Part shown: positions 7,853 through 20,173 of the stretch, piece after piece
How positions within the stretch are numbered: the first letter of the stretch is position 1
Layout: every line of letters begins with the position of its first letter
Source of the DNA: Thalassomonas haliotis
GTDB lineage: Bacteria; Pseudomonadota; Gammaproteobacteria; Enterobacterales; Alteromonadaceae
Reading direction: 5' to 3'
Length of the DNA stretch: 64,000 nt
Assembly (NCBI RefSeq): GCF_028657945.1
Contig: NZ_CP059693.1
Coordinates: 5,518,001-5,582,000 of the forward strand
The notes under the pieces: generated by a model
Databases searched by the model: none
Told to the model about the DNA's origin: nothing
What the model saw: only the letters and a program-made list of their open reading frames with translations
Translations under genes and position numbers: made by a program

Positions 7853-7877
7853 GACGTGCACGGATGCACTAATGTCG
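7853..7877 (-). repeat. 25-nt hairpin element, copy between 23S and 5S
   Basis: On the minus strand CGAC-ATTA-GTGCA-TCCG-TGCAC-GTC, matching the copy at 7425-7449 at 24 of 25 positions. Directly upstream in the transcript (7880-7915) is another hairpin, GCTTCA-TCCA-TGAAGC, flanked by GTCGAC on both sides. Both sit in the 23S-5S spacer. Confidence 0.75.
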
Positions 7878-7997
7878 ACAGGCTTCATGGATGAAGCTTT
7901 TTTGTCGACGATATATATACAATCTTATTCAATCTATGTAATGCGTGAATCTTTTTCTTTGTCAGACATACAATCTTTAAAACCACTTGGGTGTTGT

Positions 7998-10888
<2,891 letters not shown>

Positions 10889-11224
10889 ATACAACCCCAA
10901 GTAGTTTCCGAAGAAATACTTAACTGTTCGGTGACTAAACCGAACTAAGTTGTAAAGTCTGACATTTTCACGCACTCATAGAGTGTCTTGAATAAGAGTT
11001 GATAATCATTTCTGATTATCGTGACACATGATAAGGAAGATCATGTGTCAGGTTCGATATTTATAATTAATGTACTCAGCGCGCGACACGCTTCCTACTT
11101 ATAAATACCGGGTATATATATCAGCTTTCCAGATTGTTAAAGAACATCTCTAACCGCATTCGGTTAAGAGTTGGTTATCATACCATTTGTGTAGACACTC
11201 ATGAGAAGTTGTTTTACTTCAAGA
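10889..11224 (-). other. 16S-23S internal transcribed spacer, no tRNA
   Basis: 336 nt. I found no tRNA on either strand: there is no acceptor-stem pairing or correct T-arm. It contains boxA (11131-11146, TGTTCTTTAACA on the minus strand), two perfect hairpins (11001-11020, 8-bp stem with GAAA loop; 11022-11049, 11-bp stem), and the 3' arm of the 16S processing stem (11174-11201). Confidence 0.85.
11131..11146 (-). promoter_or_regulatory. boxA antitermination element in the spacer
   Basis: TGTTCTTTAACAATCT on the minus strand, matching the Nus-factor boxA found between 16S and 23S in gammaproteobacteria. It recruits the NusB/S10 antitermination complex in the family's known systems. Confidence 0.85.
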
Positions 11225-12767
<1,543 letters not shown>

Positions 12768-12960
12768 AAAATCGTTTGTGACAACTCACTTATAAAAAGC
12801 AAGCTCTCGACTCAATGAATTCTGTCGTTTTTGTTTCTACTTTTAAAAAAGTAAAATCAAAACGTAAATATTACTTACTAAAAAGTAAGTCGTACTTGTG
12901 TGTCATTCATCATTAAGTGTTTTAGTTGTCCCGAAGGACTAGGTAAAATCAACATTAACG

Positions 12961-13004
12961 TGAGTGCCCACACAAATTGCATGATAACTAATTTTTAAAG
13001 AACT
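12961..13004 (-). promoter_or_regulatory. rRNA leader: 16S processing-stem arm and boxA
   Basis: 12961-12988 is complementary to 11174-11201 at 24 of 28 positions, before counting G-U pairs, and forms the stem around 16S. Immediately upstream in the transcript (12991-13004) is a boxA-like AGTTCTTTAAAAAT. The leader from 12768 to about 13090 holds no gene. Confidence 0.8.
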
Positions 13005-13096
13005 TCGCTTAGTGAACTAAGCAAGATATAAATCGCATTCGCCTATACCTTAATGTAATCGTTGTTGCTTAAGACCTTGTCTCAAGCGAGATGCGC

Positions 13097-13124
13097 ATGA
13101 TACGCCTCTCAGTTTTGATGTCAA
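13097..13124 (-). promoter_or_regulatory. rRNA operon promoter, proximal (P2 position)
   Basis: On the minus strand -35 TTGACA (13119-13124), a 16-bp spacer, -10 TATCAT (13097-13102), then a GC-rich discriminator GCGCATC, as expected for stringent-controlled stable-RNA promoters. A-rich DNA lies upstream of the -35. Confidence 0.85.
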
Positions 13125-13222
13125 CCTCTTTTTTCAAAGTTTTGTTGGCTGTTTAACTGATGTTTACATCACTTAAACTTATCAAAACACTTCGTTGGGC
13201 TGCCCCGTGGAAGTGGATGCGC

Positions 13223-13250
13223 ATTTTAGACATTTTCCTGCAGAGGTCAA
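13223..13250 (-). promoter_or_regulatory. rRNA operon promoter, distal (P1 position)
   Basis: On the minus strand -35 TTGACC (13245-13250), a 16-bp spacer, -10 TAAAAT (13223-13228), and the same GCGCAT discriminator as the proximal promoter 126 nt away. An A/T-rich stretch upstream (13251-13290) could be an UP element. The rest of 13251-13410 shows no gene. Confidence 0.8.
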
Positions 13251-13410
13251 CACCTTTTTGAAATTAATTGTTTAACCGTTCAAAATTCAGACAAAACACG
13301 AGTTAAACGCGCCAAAATGCCGCTTTCAGGCAAATCCACAGCCGGTTTAGCGGGCACAAACTTAGCGCCCCTCACCTCTGCTCAATAGAAAACAGTAAAA
13401 AACAGGCATA

Positions 13411-13439
13411 AAAAAACGCCACTAAAGAGTGGCGTTTTT
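13411..13439. terminator. Terminator downstream of acnB
   Basis: Stem ACGCCACT/AGTGGCGT with an AAAG loop (plus-strand reading), six A on one side and five T on the other, so it can work in both directions. It ends acnB and lies upstream of the rRNA promoters. Confidence 0.92.
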
Positions 13440-13471
13440 ATCAATTATTCTCTTTTAAAGGAAAATAATTA

Positions 13472-16069
13472 TTAAGCTTCAACCTGCATAATCACGGTAT
13501 CGGCTTTTTTCGTGTATTGATCCATTTTATGGAAGTTCAAATAACGATAAGTATCGGCAGCAGTCGCATCGATTTGCTTAGCATATTCCATGTACTCCGC
13601 AGGAGTTGGAATACGACCGATAATAGCACCAACCGCGGTAAGTTCGGCAGAGGCTAAGTAAACATTAGCACCATTACCTAAACGGTTCGGGAAGTTACGG
13701 GTAGAAGTAGACAGTACTGTAGATTTTTCTGCAACACGTGCCTGGTTACCCATACATAATGAACAACCCGGTGTTTCGATACGAACACCGGCTTTGCCAT
13801 AAGTAGAGTAGTAACCTTCTTCAGTTAACTGATCACGGTCCATTTTAGTCGGTGGAGCAACCCACATACGGGTTGATAAAACACCGCCAAACTTCTCTAA
13901 CAACTTACCAGCGGCACGGAAGTGACCGATGTTAGTCATACAGGAACCGATGAAGACTTCATCAACTTGATCGCCGGCAACTTCAGAAAGCAACTTGGCA
14001 TCATCCGGGTCATTTGGACAACAAACGATAGGCTCTTTGATATCAGCCAGATCAATTTCGATAACGTGGGCATATTCGGCATCGCTATCAGCAGTCATCA
14101 GCTTAGGATCTGCCAACCAGGCTTCCATTGCCTGGATACGACGTTCGATAGTACGAACATCACCGTAACCTTCACTGATCATCCACTTCAACATCACGAT
14201 GTTAGAGTTAAGGTATTCAGCAACTGAATCTTCAGAAAGCTTGATTGAACAACCTGCAGCAGAACGCTCAGCAGAAGCATCTGATAATTCAAACGCTTGC
14301 TCAACCGTTAGGTTATCCAAACCTTCAATCTCTAATACACGACCAGAAAATTCATTGATCTTACCTGCTTTTTCAACAGTTAACAGACCTTGTTTGATAC
14401 CGTAGTAAGGGATAGCATGTACTAAATCACGTAAGGTGATCCCTTCCTGCATTTCACCTTTAAAGCGAACCAATACTGATTCAGGCATATCAAGAGGCAT
14501 AACACCGGTGGCAGCGGCGAAAGCAACCAAGCCAGAACCTGCCGGGAATGAAATACCTAACGGAAAACGGGTGTGAGAGTCACCACCGGTACCCACAGTA
14601 TCAGGTAGTAACATACGGTTTAACCAGGAGTGGATAACACCATCACCCGGGCGAAGTGAAACACCGCCACGGTTCATGATGAAATCAGGCAGGGTGTGAT
14701 GCGTGTGTACATCAACCGGCTTAGGATAAGCTGAAGTATGACAGAATGACTGCATAGTTAAATCGGCAGAGAAACCTAAACAAGCCAAGTCTTTAAGCTC
14801 ATCACGGGTCATAGGGCCTGTGGTATCTTGAGAACCCACGGTAGTCATTTTCGGCTCACAGTATTGGCCCGGACGAATACCGGCAACACCACAAGCTTTA
14901 CCTACCATTTTCTGGGCTAAGGTATAACCTTTACCTGTGTCGGCAACATCAACAGGCTTCTGGAAAACATCTGACTCTTCTAAACCTAAGGCTTCACGGG
15001 CACGACCGGTCAGGCCACGACCAATGATCAATGGAATACGGCCACCGGCACGTACTTCATCAAGTAATACATTTGAATTTAATTCAAAAGTAGAAATAAC
15101 TTCATCACTGCCAGAACGCTTAACGACACCTTCGTATGGGAAGATATCAATCACATCGCCCATGTTCATAGCTTGCACATCTAATTCGATAGGTAAGGCG
15201 CCTGAGTCTTCCATGGTGTTGAAGAAGATAGGCGCAATTTTACCACCTAAACAAACACCACCGCCGCGCTTATTCGGTACATGAGGAATATCATCTCCCA
15301 TGAACCACAACACTGAGTTGGTTGCAGACTTACGTGATGAACCGGTACCAACAACATCACCAACATAGGCCAGCGGGATACCGTCTTTTTGTAATTCTTC
15401 GATTTGAGCGATAGGACCGACAGTACCGTCGTCATCCGGGTTGATACCGTCACGGCCAATTTTCAGCATAGCTTTGGCGTGAAGCGGAATATCAGGACGT
15501 GACCAGGCATCAGGTGCCGGAGATAAGTCATCGGTATTAGTTTCACCGGTTACTTTAAATACTTTAACGGTAATTTTTTCAGCAACAGCTGGTTTGTTCA
15601 GAAACCACTCGGCATCGGCCCAAGACTGCATAACAGCTTTGGCGTGTGCATTACCGGCATCTGCTTTTTCCTTAACGTCGTGAAAAGCATCAAACATCAA
15701 TAATGTTTTTGATAAACCTTTAACAGCGATTTCAGCATTGGCTGCATCGTCTAACAGGTCAATCATAGGCTGGATATTATAACCACCTAACATAGTACCT
15801 AATAATTCAGTGGCACGGGCAGCATCCAAAATGGGCGAGCTTGCTTCACCTTTAGCAACGGCGGCTAAAAATCCTGCTTTTACATAAGCGGCGTCATCAA
15901 CTCCCGGAGGAATGCGATCGGCTAACAATTCTAATAGAAACGCTTCTTCACCTGCTGGTGGATTCTTGATCAGCTCTACTAACTGAGCTACTTGTTCAGC
16001 GTCTAACGGCTTAGGTACAATTCCTTCAGCCGCACGCTCTTCAACATGTTTACGATAATCTTGAAGCAC
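13472..16069 (-). CDS. acnB: Aconitate hydratase B
   Basis: Main TCA-cycle aconitase, interconverting citrate and isocitrate with a [4Fe-4S] cluster; it also has 2-methylisocitrate dehydratase activity and binds RNA as an apo-protein in E. coli. Using the GTG at 16067-16069, which follows AAGGTGA, gives 865 residues, the same as E. coli AcnB, opening with [15 protein letters not shown]. The longer reading frame (to 16168) would add 33 residues with no family match. Cluster ligands are visible in [14 protein letters not shown] and [11 protein letters not shown] near the C-terminus. A Fur box lies 168 nt upstream and a terminator follows. Confidence 0.96.
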   Translation of the reverse strand: MLQDYRKHVEERAAEGIVPKPLDAEQVAQLVELIKNPPAGEEAFLLELLADRIPPGVDDAAYVKAGFLAAVAKGEASSPILDAARATELLGTMLGGYNIQPMIDLLDDAANAEIAVKGLSKTLLMFDAFHDVKEKADAGNAHAKAVMQSWADAEWFLNKPAVAEKITVKVFKVTGETNTDDLSPAPDAWSRPDIPLHAKAMLKIGRDGINPDDDGTVGPIAQIEELQKDGIPLAYVGDVVGTGSSRKSATNSVLWFMGDDIPHVPNKRGGGVCLGGKIAPIFFNTMEDSGALPIELDVQAMNMGDVIDIFPYEGVVKRSGSDEVISTFELNSNVLLDEVRAGGRIPLIIGRGLTGRAREALGLEESDVFQKPVDVADTGKGYTLAQKMVGKACGVAGIRPGQYCEPKMTTVGSQDTTGPMTRDELKDLACLGFSADLTMQSFCHTSAYPKPVDVHTHHTLPDFIMNRGGVSLRPGDGVIHSWLNRMLLPDTVGTGGDSHTRFPLGISFPAGSGLVAFAAATGVMPLDMPESVLVRFKGEMQEGITLRDLVHAIPYYGIKQGLLTVEKAGKINEFSGRVLEIEGLDNLTVEQAFELSDASAERSAAGCSIKLSEDSVAEYLNSNIVMLKWMISEGYGDVRTIERRIQAMEAWLADPKLMTADSDAEYAHVIEIDLADIKEPIVCCPNDPDDAKLLSEVAGDQVDEVFIGSCMTNIGHFRAAGKLLEKFGGVLSTRMWVAPPTKMDRDQLTEEGYYSTYGKAGVRIETPGCSLCMGNQARVAEKSTVLSTSTRNFPNRLGNGANVYLASAELTAVGAIIGRIPTPAEYMEYAKQIDATAADTYRYLNFHKMDQYTKKADTVIMQVEA

Positions 16070-16236
16070 GGCGTTCACCTTTATGATATGAGATACGTAA
16101 GAGGTATCTATTTTATAAGAAAATTTCGGCAAGATTATACGCGATCCAGCCAGGAAATTGAATGGCATAGATAATCACAAGACTTATAGCTGTTATAAAT
16201 AGAAATTATAGTTGCTATAAAAGCAATAAATACAAA

Positions 16237-16251
16237 TGATAATGATTATCA
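16237..16251. promoter_or_regulatory. Fur box upstream of acnB
   Basis: TGATAATGATTATCA is a perfect 7-1-7 inverted repeat, identical to the core Fur consensus (TGATAAT-N-ATTATCA). It lies between acnB (start 16069) and the end of the upstream lipoprotein gene, so acnB is the natural target. It sits about 40 nt upstream of a TATAAT-like -10 candidate on the acnB strand. Confidence 0.8.
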
Positions 16252-16282
16252 TCAAATATAAATCGGCAAGCTAAATTTTTCC

Positions 16283-16618
16283 TTAGCCTTTACATTCAAC
16301 ATTCGCCGCGAGCGAATCCATGATCAGATTGGGAAACGAACGGCGATCATTAAATCCTTCCACCCCTTTAAGCACTTCTATTTTAAAGCCATAACTTTGG
16401 CAGATGTTTAACGACTTACGCATTAAAAAAGTAGCCAGCTGGCTAAAGCGGGTTTTAGAGGTAGAAACCACCTTGATATAATACCGGTTGTCACCCAGAG
16501 CTTTTTGCTGAAACTGCACATTATGATCAAAGTCCCATTGTGGATGCTCATTGTTGTTAGCTGTGTTGGTACACCCTGCTAACAAAAAAGCCATACAAAC
16601 TATTGCAACTAGACGCAT
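16283..16618 (-). CDS. Small predicted lipoprotein of unknown function
   Basis: 111 residues with a lipoprotein signal: a short hydrophobic N-terminus and a lipobox LLAGC (Cys near residue 16) followed by an Asn-rich linker. The mature part has mixed alpha/beta character and two further cysteines (NICQSYGF and the C-terminal VECKG) that could form a disulfide. I do not recognise a family. Asn/Thr rather than Asp follow the lipidated Cys, so by the enterobacterial +2 rule it would go to the outer membrane. It lies between lpdA and acnB with its own gaps of 213 and 203 nt and is likely monocistronic. Confidence 0.75.
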   Translation of the reverse strand: MRLVAIVCMAFLLAGCTNTANNNEHPQWDFDHNVQFQQKALGDNRYYIKVVSTSKTRFSQLATFLMRKSLNICQSYGFKIEVLKGVEGFNDRRSFPNLIMDSLAANVECKG

Positions 16619-16756
16619 ACATTGCCCTTAAATCAAAACGACTTCTGACATAATAACAGTTCTTCCCGAAGGCAACCCAACTTTTTCCGTCGATGAAATA
16701 GCTGGATATCGGCATTTAGCTTACATCGGAACAGAAGCTGACATTTCTTCCAGAAA

Positions 16757-16786
16757 GCAAAAAGCCAGCGAAAATCGCTGGCTTTC
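16757..16786 (-). terminator. Terminator of the pdh operon (after lpdA)
   Basis: On the minus strand stem AAAGCCAGCG/CGCTGGCTTT with a short loop and then T residues, 36 nt after the lpdA stop. Confidence 0.9.
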
Positions 16787-16821
16787 TTAAGTTAAAATAA
16801 CCGGGTTATTTTACTTTTTTT

Positions 16822-18252
16822 CTACTTTTTCTTCTTTACTGCCTTGGCATTTGGCAAGTCAGTAATTGAACCTTCAAAGATTTCAGCCGCTAAGCCGATT
16901 GATTCATTCAAGGTTGGGTGTGCGTGAATGGTTAAACCAACATCTTCCGCATCGGCGCCCATTTCTACTGCCAGACAAATCTCACCTAACATTTCACCGG
17001 CATTGATACCCACAATAGCACCACCTAAAACACGGCCGGTTTCTTTTTCAAAAATCAGCTTGGTTTTACCTTCGGTACGGGCAGAAGCGATAGCACGACC
17101 AGAAGCAGCCCACGGGAAATTAGCGGTTTCGATGTTTAAACCTTGCTCTTTCGCTTCACGCTCGGTAACACCAACCCAAGCCATTTCAGGATCGGTATAA
17201 GCGATTGACGGGATACAACGCGGGTCAAAAACGTGTTTCTTACCGGCGATCACTTCGGCAGCAACATGGGCTTCATGTACCGCTTTATGCGCCAGCATAG
17301 GTTGACCAACAACATCACCGATGGCGAAGATATGGTTAACATTAGTGCGTAATTCGTTAGTCACATTGATGAAACCACGCTCATCAACATTAACACCGGC
17401 TTTATCGGCAGCAACTAAGTGGCCATTTGGCTTACGGCCAACGGCAACTAAGATCTTGTCGTAACGAACCTGACCTTCAGGTGCATTCTTACCTTCGAAA
17501 GTCACGTACAAACCATCGTCTTTAGCATCAACAGCAACTACCTTAGTCGATAACATGATGTTGAAGTTTTTCTTGTTGTACTTAGTATAAATCTTAACAA
17601 TATCGTTATCGGCGGCGGGCACCAACTGGTCGGCAAATTCAACCACAGATACGTTAGAACCTAAGGCGTTATACACGGTACCCATTTCCAAACCTATGAT
17701 ACCACCGCCTAATACCAGCATTTCACCCGGAACATCTTTTAATTCCAATGCGCCGGTAGAGTCGATAACACGCTCGTCGTCTTTTGGAATGAAAGGCAGG
17801 TCTACTACCGAAGAACCGGCAGCGATAATGGCATTATCAAAAGTGATCTTGGTGGTACCGTCAGCACCTTCAACGGCTAAAGTGTTGCTACCGGTGAATT
17901 TACCGTAACCGGCAACTACTTTTACTTTACGCTGCTTGGACATGCCAGACAGACCGCCGGTCAGCTGGGCAATAACGCTGTCTTTCCAGCTACGGATTTT
18001 ATCTAAATCAATTTGTGGCGCGCCAAAGGTTACCCCGTGGTCTGCCATTGCTTTTGCATCATCAATAACTTTCGCAACATGTAATAATGCTTTAGACGGA
18101 ATACAACCTACGTTTAAACATACACCGCCTAATGTTTTACGGCTTTCTACCAATACTACATCTAAACCTAAATCTGCGGCACGAAATGCTGCAGAATAAC
18201 CACCGGGACCCGCACCTAACACTACTACCTGAGTTTTGATATCGTTACTCAT
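16822..18252 (-). CDS. lpdA: Dihydrolipoyl dehydrogenase (E3)
   Basis: FAD-dependent disulfide oxidoreductase that reoxidises dihydrolipoamide of the pyruvate and 2-oxoglutarate dehydrogenase complexes using NAD+. 476 residues (E. coli 474). N-terminal FAD site GAGPGGYSAAFRAADLG, redox disulfide GGVCLNVGCIPSKALL, NAD site GGGIIGLEMG, and the C-terminal dimer-interface HAHPTLNE with the catalytic His-Glu pair. The C-terminus ends with lysines. GAGGTTAGC precedes the ATG. It is last in the operon, 230 nt after aceF; a long hairpin lies in that gap. Confidence 0.97.
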   Translation of the reverse strand: MSNDIKTQVVVLGAGPGGYSAAFRAADLGLDVVLVESRKTLGGVCLNVGCIPSKALLHVAKVIDDAKAMADHGVTFGAPQIDLDKIRSWKDSVIAQLTGGLSGMSKQRKVKVVAGYGKFTGSNTLAVEGADGTTKITFDNAIIAAGSSVVDLPFIPKDDERVIDSTGALELKDVPGEMLVLGGGIIGLEMGTVYNALGSNVSVVEFADQLVPAADNDIVKIYTKYNKKNFNIMLSTKVVAVDAKDDGLYVTFEGKNAPEGQVRYDKILVAVGRKPNGHLVAADKAGVNVDERGFINVTNELRTNVNHIFAIGDVVGQPMLAHKAVHEAHVAAEVIAGKKHVFDPRCIPSIAYTDPEMAWVGVTEREAKEQGLNIETANFPWAASGRAIASARTEGKTKLIFEKETGRVLGGAIVGINAGEMLGEICLAVEMGADAEDVGLTIHAHPTLNESIGLAAEIFEGSITDLPNAKAVKKKK

Positions 18253-18417
18253 GCTAACCTCAAAATTAATTTACTTTTTATAGTGAACTTCACTTTGGCA
18301 GGCAGTTCACAAAATTCATCCAGTTACTGGCCCAATTCAAACCAGTTCAAAGTCTTGTTTTCTGGGGGGCAAGTTTACTGAATGTCGACAATAATCGCTA
18401 TCTTTTAATCGATTTAT

Positions 18418-18463
18418 GTTGGCGAAAATGAAAACTAACGCGCTAGCTTTCATTTTGCCAAAC
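18418..18463 (-). other. Intercistronic hairpin between aceF and lpdA
   Basis: Two 23-nt arms (18418-18440 and 18441-18463) pair almost fully. On the minus strand the imperfect positions are G-U, on the plus strand they would be A-C mismatches, so the structure is selected, if at all, in the aceF-lpdA mRNA. There is no T-tract, so it is not a normal terminator; mRNA stabilisation or partial attenuation would fit. Confidence 0.65.
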
Positions 18464-18482
18464 ATTTTCATCAATTACCTGA

Positions 18483-20147
18483 TTACAATACCAGTTTTCT
18501 GATATCTGACATTACACCGGCTAAATGCACACTAAAGCGTGCCGCCAGCGCACCATCAATGACTCTATGATCATAAGATAAAGACAGCGGCAACATTAAG
18601 CGCGGCACAAACTCGCTGCCATTCCATTTAGGTTTCATATCTGACTTAGAAACACCTAAAATGGCAACTTCCGGTGCATTAACAATCGGCGTAAAGGCCG
18701 TACCACCAATGCCGCCAAGGCTGGAGATAGTAAAACAACCGCCTTGCATATCAGCAGCTTTTAACTTGCCGTCACGTGCTTTAATGCTGATTTCTAACAA
18801 TTCCTTGGATAACTGATGAATGCCTTTTTGATCAACATCACGCACCACAGGAACCACTAATCCATTTGGCGTATCAACAGCGACACCGATATGGATGTAT
18901 TTTTTCAAAATCAAACTTTCACCATCTTCACTCAAGCTTGAGTTGAAGGTAGGGAAAGCACGAAGCGCATCCGCAGCCGCTTTTAAAATAAACACTAAAG
19001 GCGTGATTTTAAAGCCAAGCTTCTGCTTCTCACAAACAACATTCTGCTCTTTACGGAAAGCTTCGACATCTGTGATATCGGCTTCGTCAAATTGAGTAAC
19101 ATGTGGAATAGTCACCCAGTTGCGATGTAAAAATGGTCCGGAGATTTTTTGGATACGTGACAATGGCTTTTCTTCAATTTCGCCAAATTTGGAGAAATCA
19201 ATAGATTTACCTGCAACCACTTGCAAGCCGCCTTCACCACTGGCAACCGAACTACCGGCAGTTGCTTTTGGACGGGAAAGTTCGTATTTCACGTAAGATT
19301 GAACATCTTCCTTTAAAATACGTCCTTTACGGCCAGTACCTTTCACTAAGGTTAAATCAACACCAAATTCACGGGCCAGGCGGCGAATAGAAGGCGAGGT
19401 ATAAATAGAACCTTTATTGGCGATTTCACCCGCCTGAGGATGATGCGGCACTGGCGCCGCTTTTCTTTCCACCGGTGCGGCAACGGGTGCAGCTGCCACT
19501 GGAGCAGGCGCAGGCGCTGCTGCCGGCTCTTCAATCGGCGCAGGCGCACCGCCGGAAGTTTCCAACTTGATCACCAAGGAGCCTTGCTTAACCTTGTCAC
19601 CGCTGGCAACAAAGAGCTCTTTTACCGTACCGGCGTGCGGCGTAGGTACGTCCATGGTCGCCTTATCTGTTTCTAAAGTGATCAGGCCATCTTCTTCGGC
19701 AATAACATCACCAACAGCAACCAGAATTTCGATAACATCGACTTCACCGTCTTCACCGATATCCGGTACATGTACCTCGATAACTTCACTGGCGGTTGCT
19801 GCCTGAGCGGCAGCAGGCACAGCTTCAGCAGCTGGCGCCGGAGCTTCTACCGGTGCAGGCGCGCTGGCAACTTCTGCTTCAACGGCAGGCTCAGCTGCCG
19901 GGCTTGCACCGGCGGCTTTAATTTCCCCCAGGACATCGCCCTGTTTGATTTTATCGCCAACCTGTACCGTCAACGCCGAGATCTCACCCGCCATAGGGGC
20001 AGGAATGTCCATAGAGGCCTTATCGGTTTCTACGGTTACAATCGCGTCTTCGGCTTCAATTGCATCACCTACGGCAACACAGATCTCAATCACTTCGACT
20101 TCATCGCCCCCGACATCAGGGACTAGAATTTGTTGAATATCAGACAT
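18483..20147 (-). CDS. aceF: Pyruvate dehydrogenase E2, dihydrolipoyl acetyltransferase
   Basis: Core of the pyruvate dehydrogenase complex; transfers acetyl groups from lipoyl arms to CoA. 554 residues with two lipoyl domains (lipoyl-lysines in [10 protein letters not shown] and [10 protein letters not shown]) separated by Ala/Pro-rich linkers, then the E1/E3-binding domain ([15 protein letters not shown] to [11 protein letters not shown]) and the catalytic domain with the active-site motif DHRVIDG. E. coli has three lipoyl domains and 630 residues; two is common in other gammaproteobacteria. It starts 26 nt after aceE. Confidence 0.97.
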   Translation of the reverse strand: MSDIQQILVPDVGGDEVEVIEICVAVGDAIEAEDAIVTVETDKASMDIPAPMAGEISALTVQVGDKIKQGDVLGEIKAAGASPAAEPAVEAEVASAPAPVEAPAPAAEAVPAAAQAATASEVIEVHVPDIGEDGEVDVIEILVAVGDVIAEEDGLITLETDKATMDVPTPHAGTVKELFVASGDKVKQGSLVIKLETSGGAPAPIEEPAAAPAPAPVAAAPVAAPVERKAAPVPHHPQAGEIANKGSIYTSPSIRRLAREFGVDLTLVKGTGRKGRILKEDVQSYVKYELSRPKATAGSSVASGEGGLQVVAGKSIDFSKFGEIEEKPLSRIQKISGPFLHRNWVTIPHVTQFDEADITDVEAFRKEQNVVCEKQKLGFKITPLVFILKAAADALRAFPTFNSSLSEDGESLILKKYIHIGVAVDTPNGLVVPVVRDVDQKGIHQLSKELLEISIKARDGKLKAADMQGGCFTISSLGGIGGTAFTPIVNAPEVAILGVSKSDMKPKWNGSEFVPRLMLPLSLSYDHRVIDGALAARFSVHLAGVMSDIRKLVL

Positions 20148-20173
20148 ATTTTTATTCCTTATCTAGTCACTGA

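Noticed and set aside
11051-11064. GGTTCGATATTT in the 16S-23S spacer, resembling a tRNA T-loop
   Set aside because: No matching T-stem, anticodon arm or acceptor stem on either strand.
16070-16168. N-terminal extension of AcnB by 33 residues
   Set aside because: No family match; the GTG at 16067-16069 follows a good AAGGTGA and gives exactly the E. coli length.
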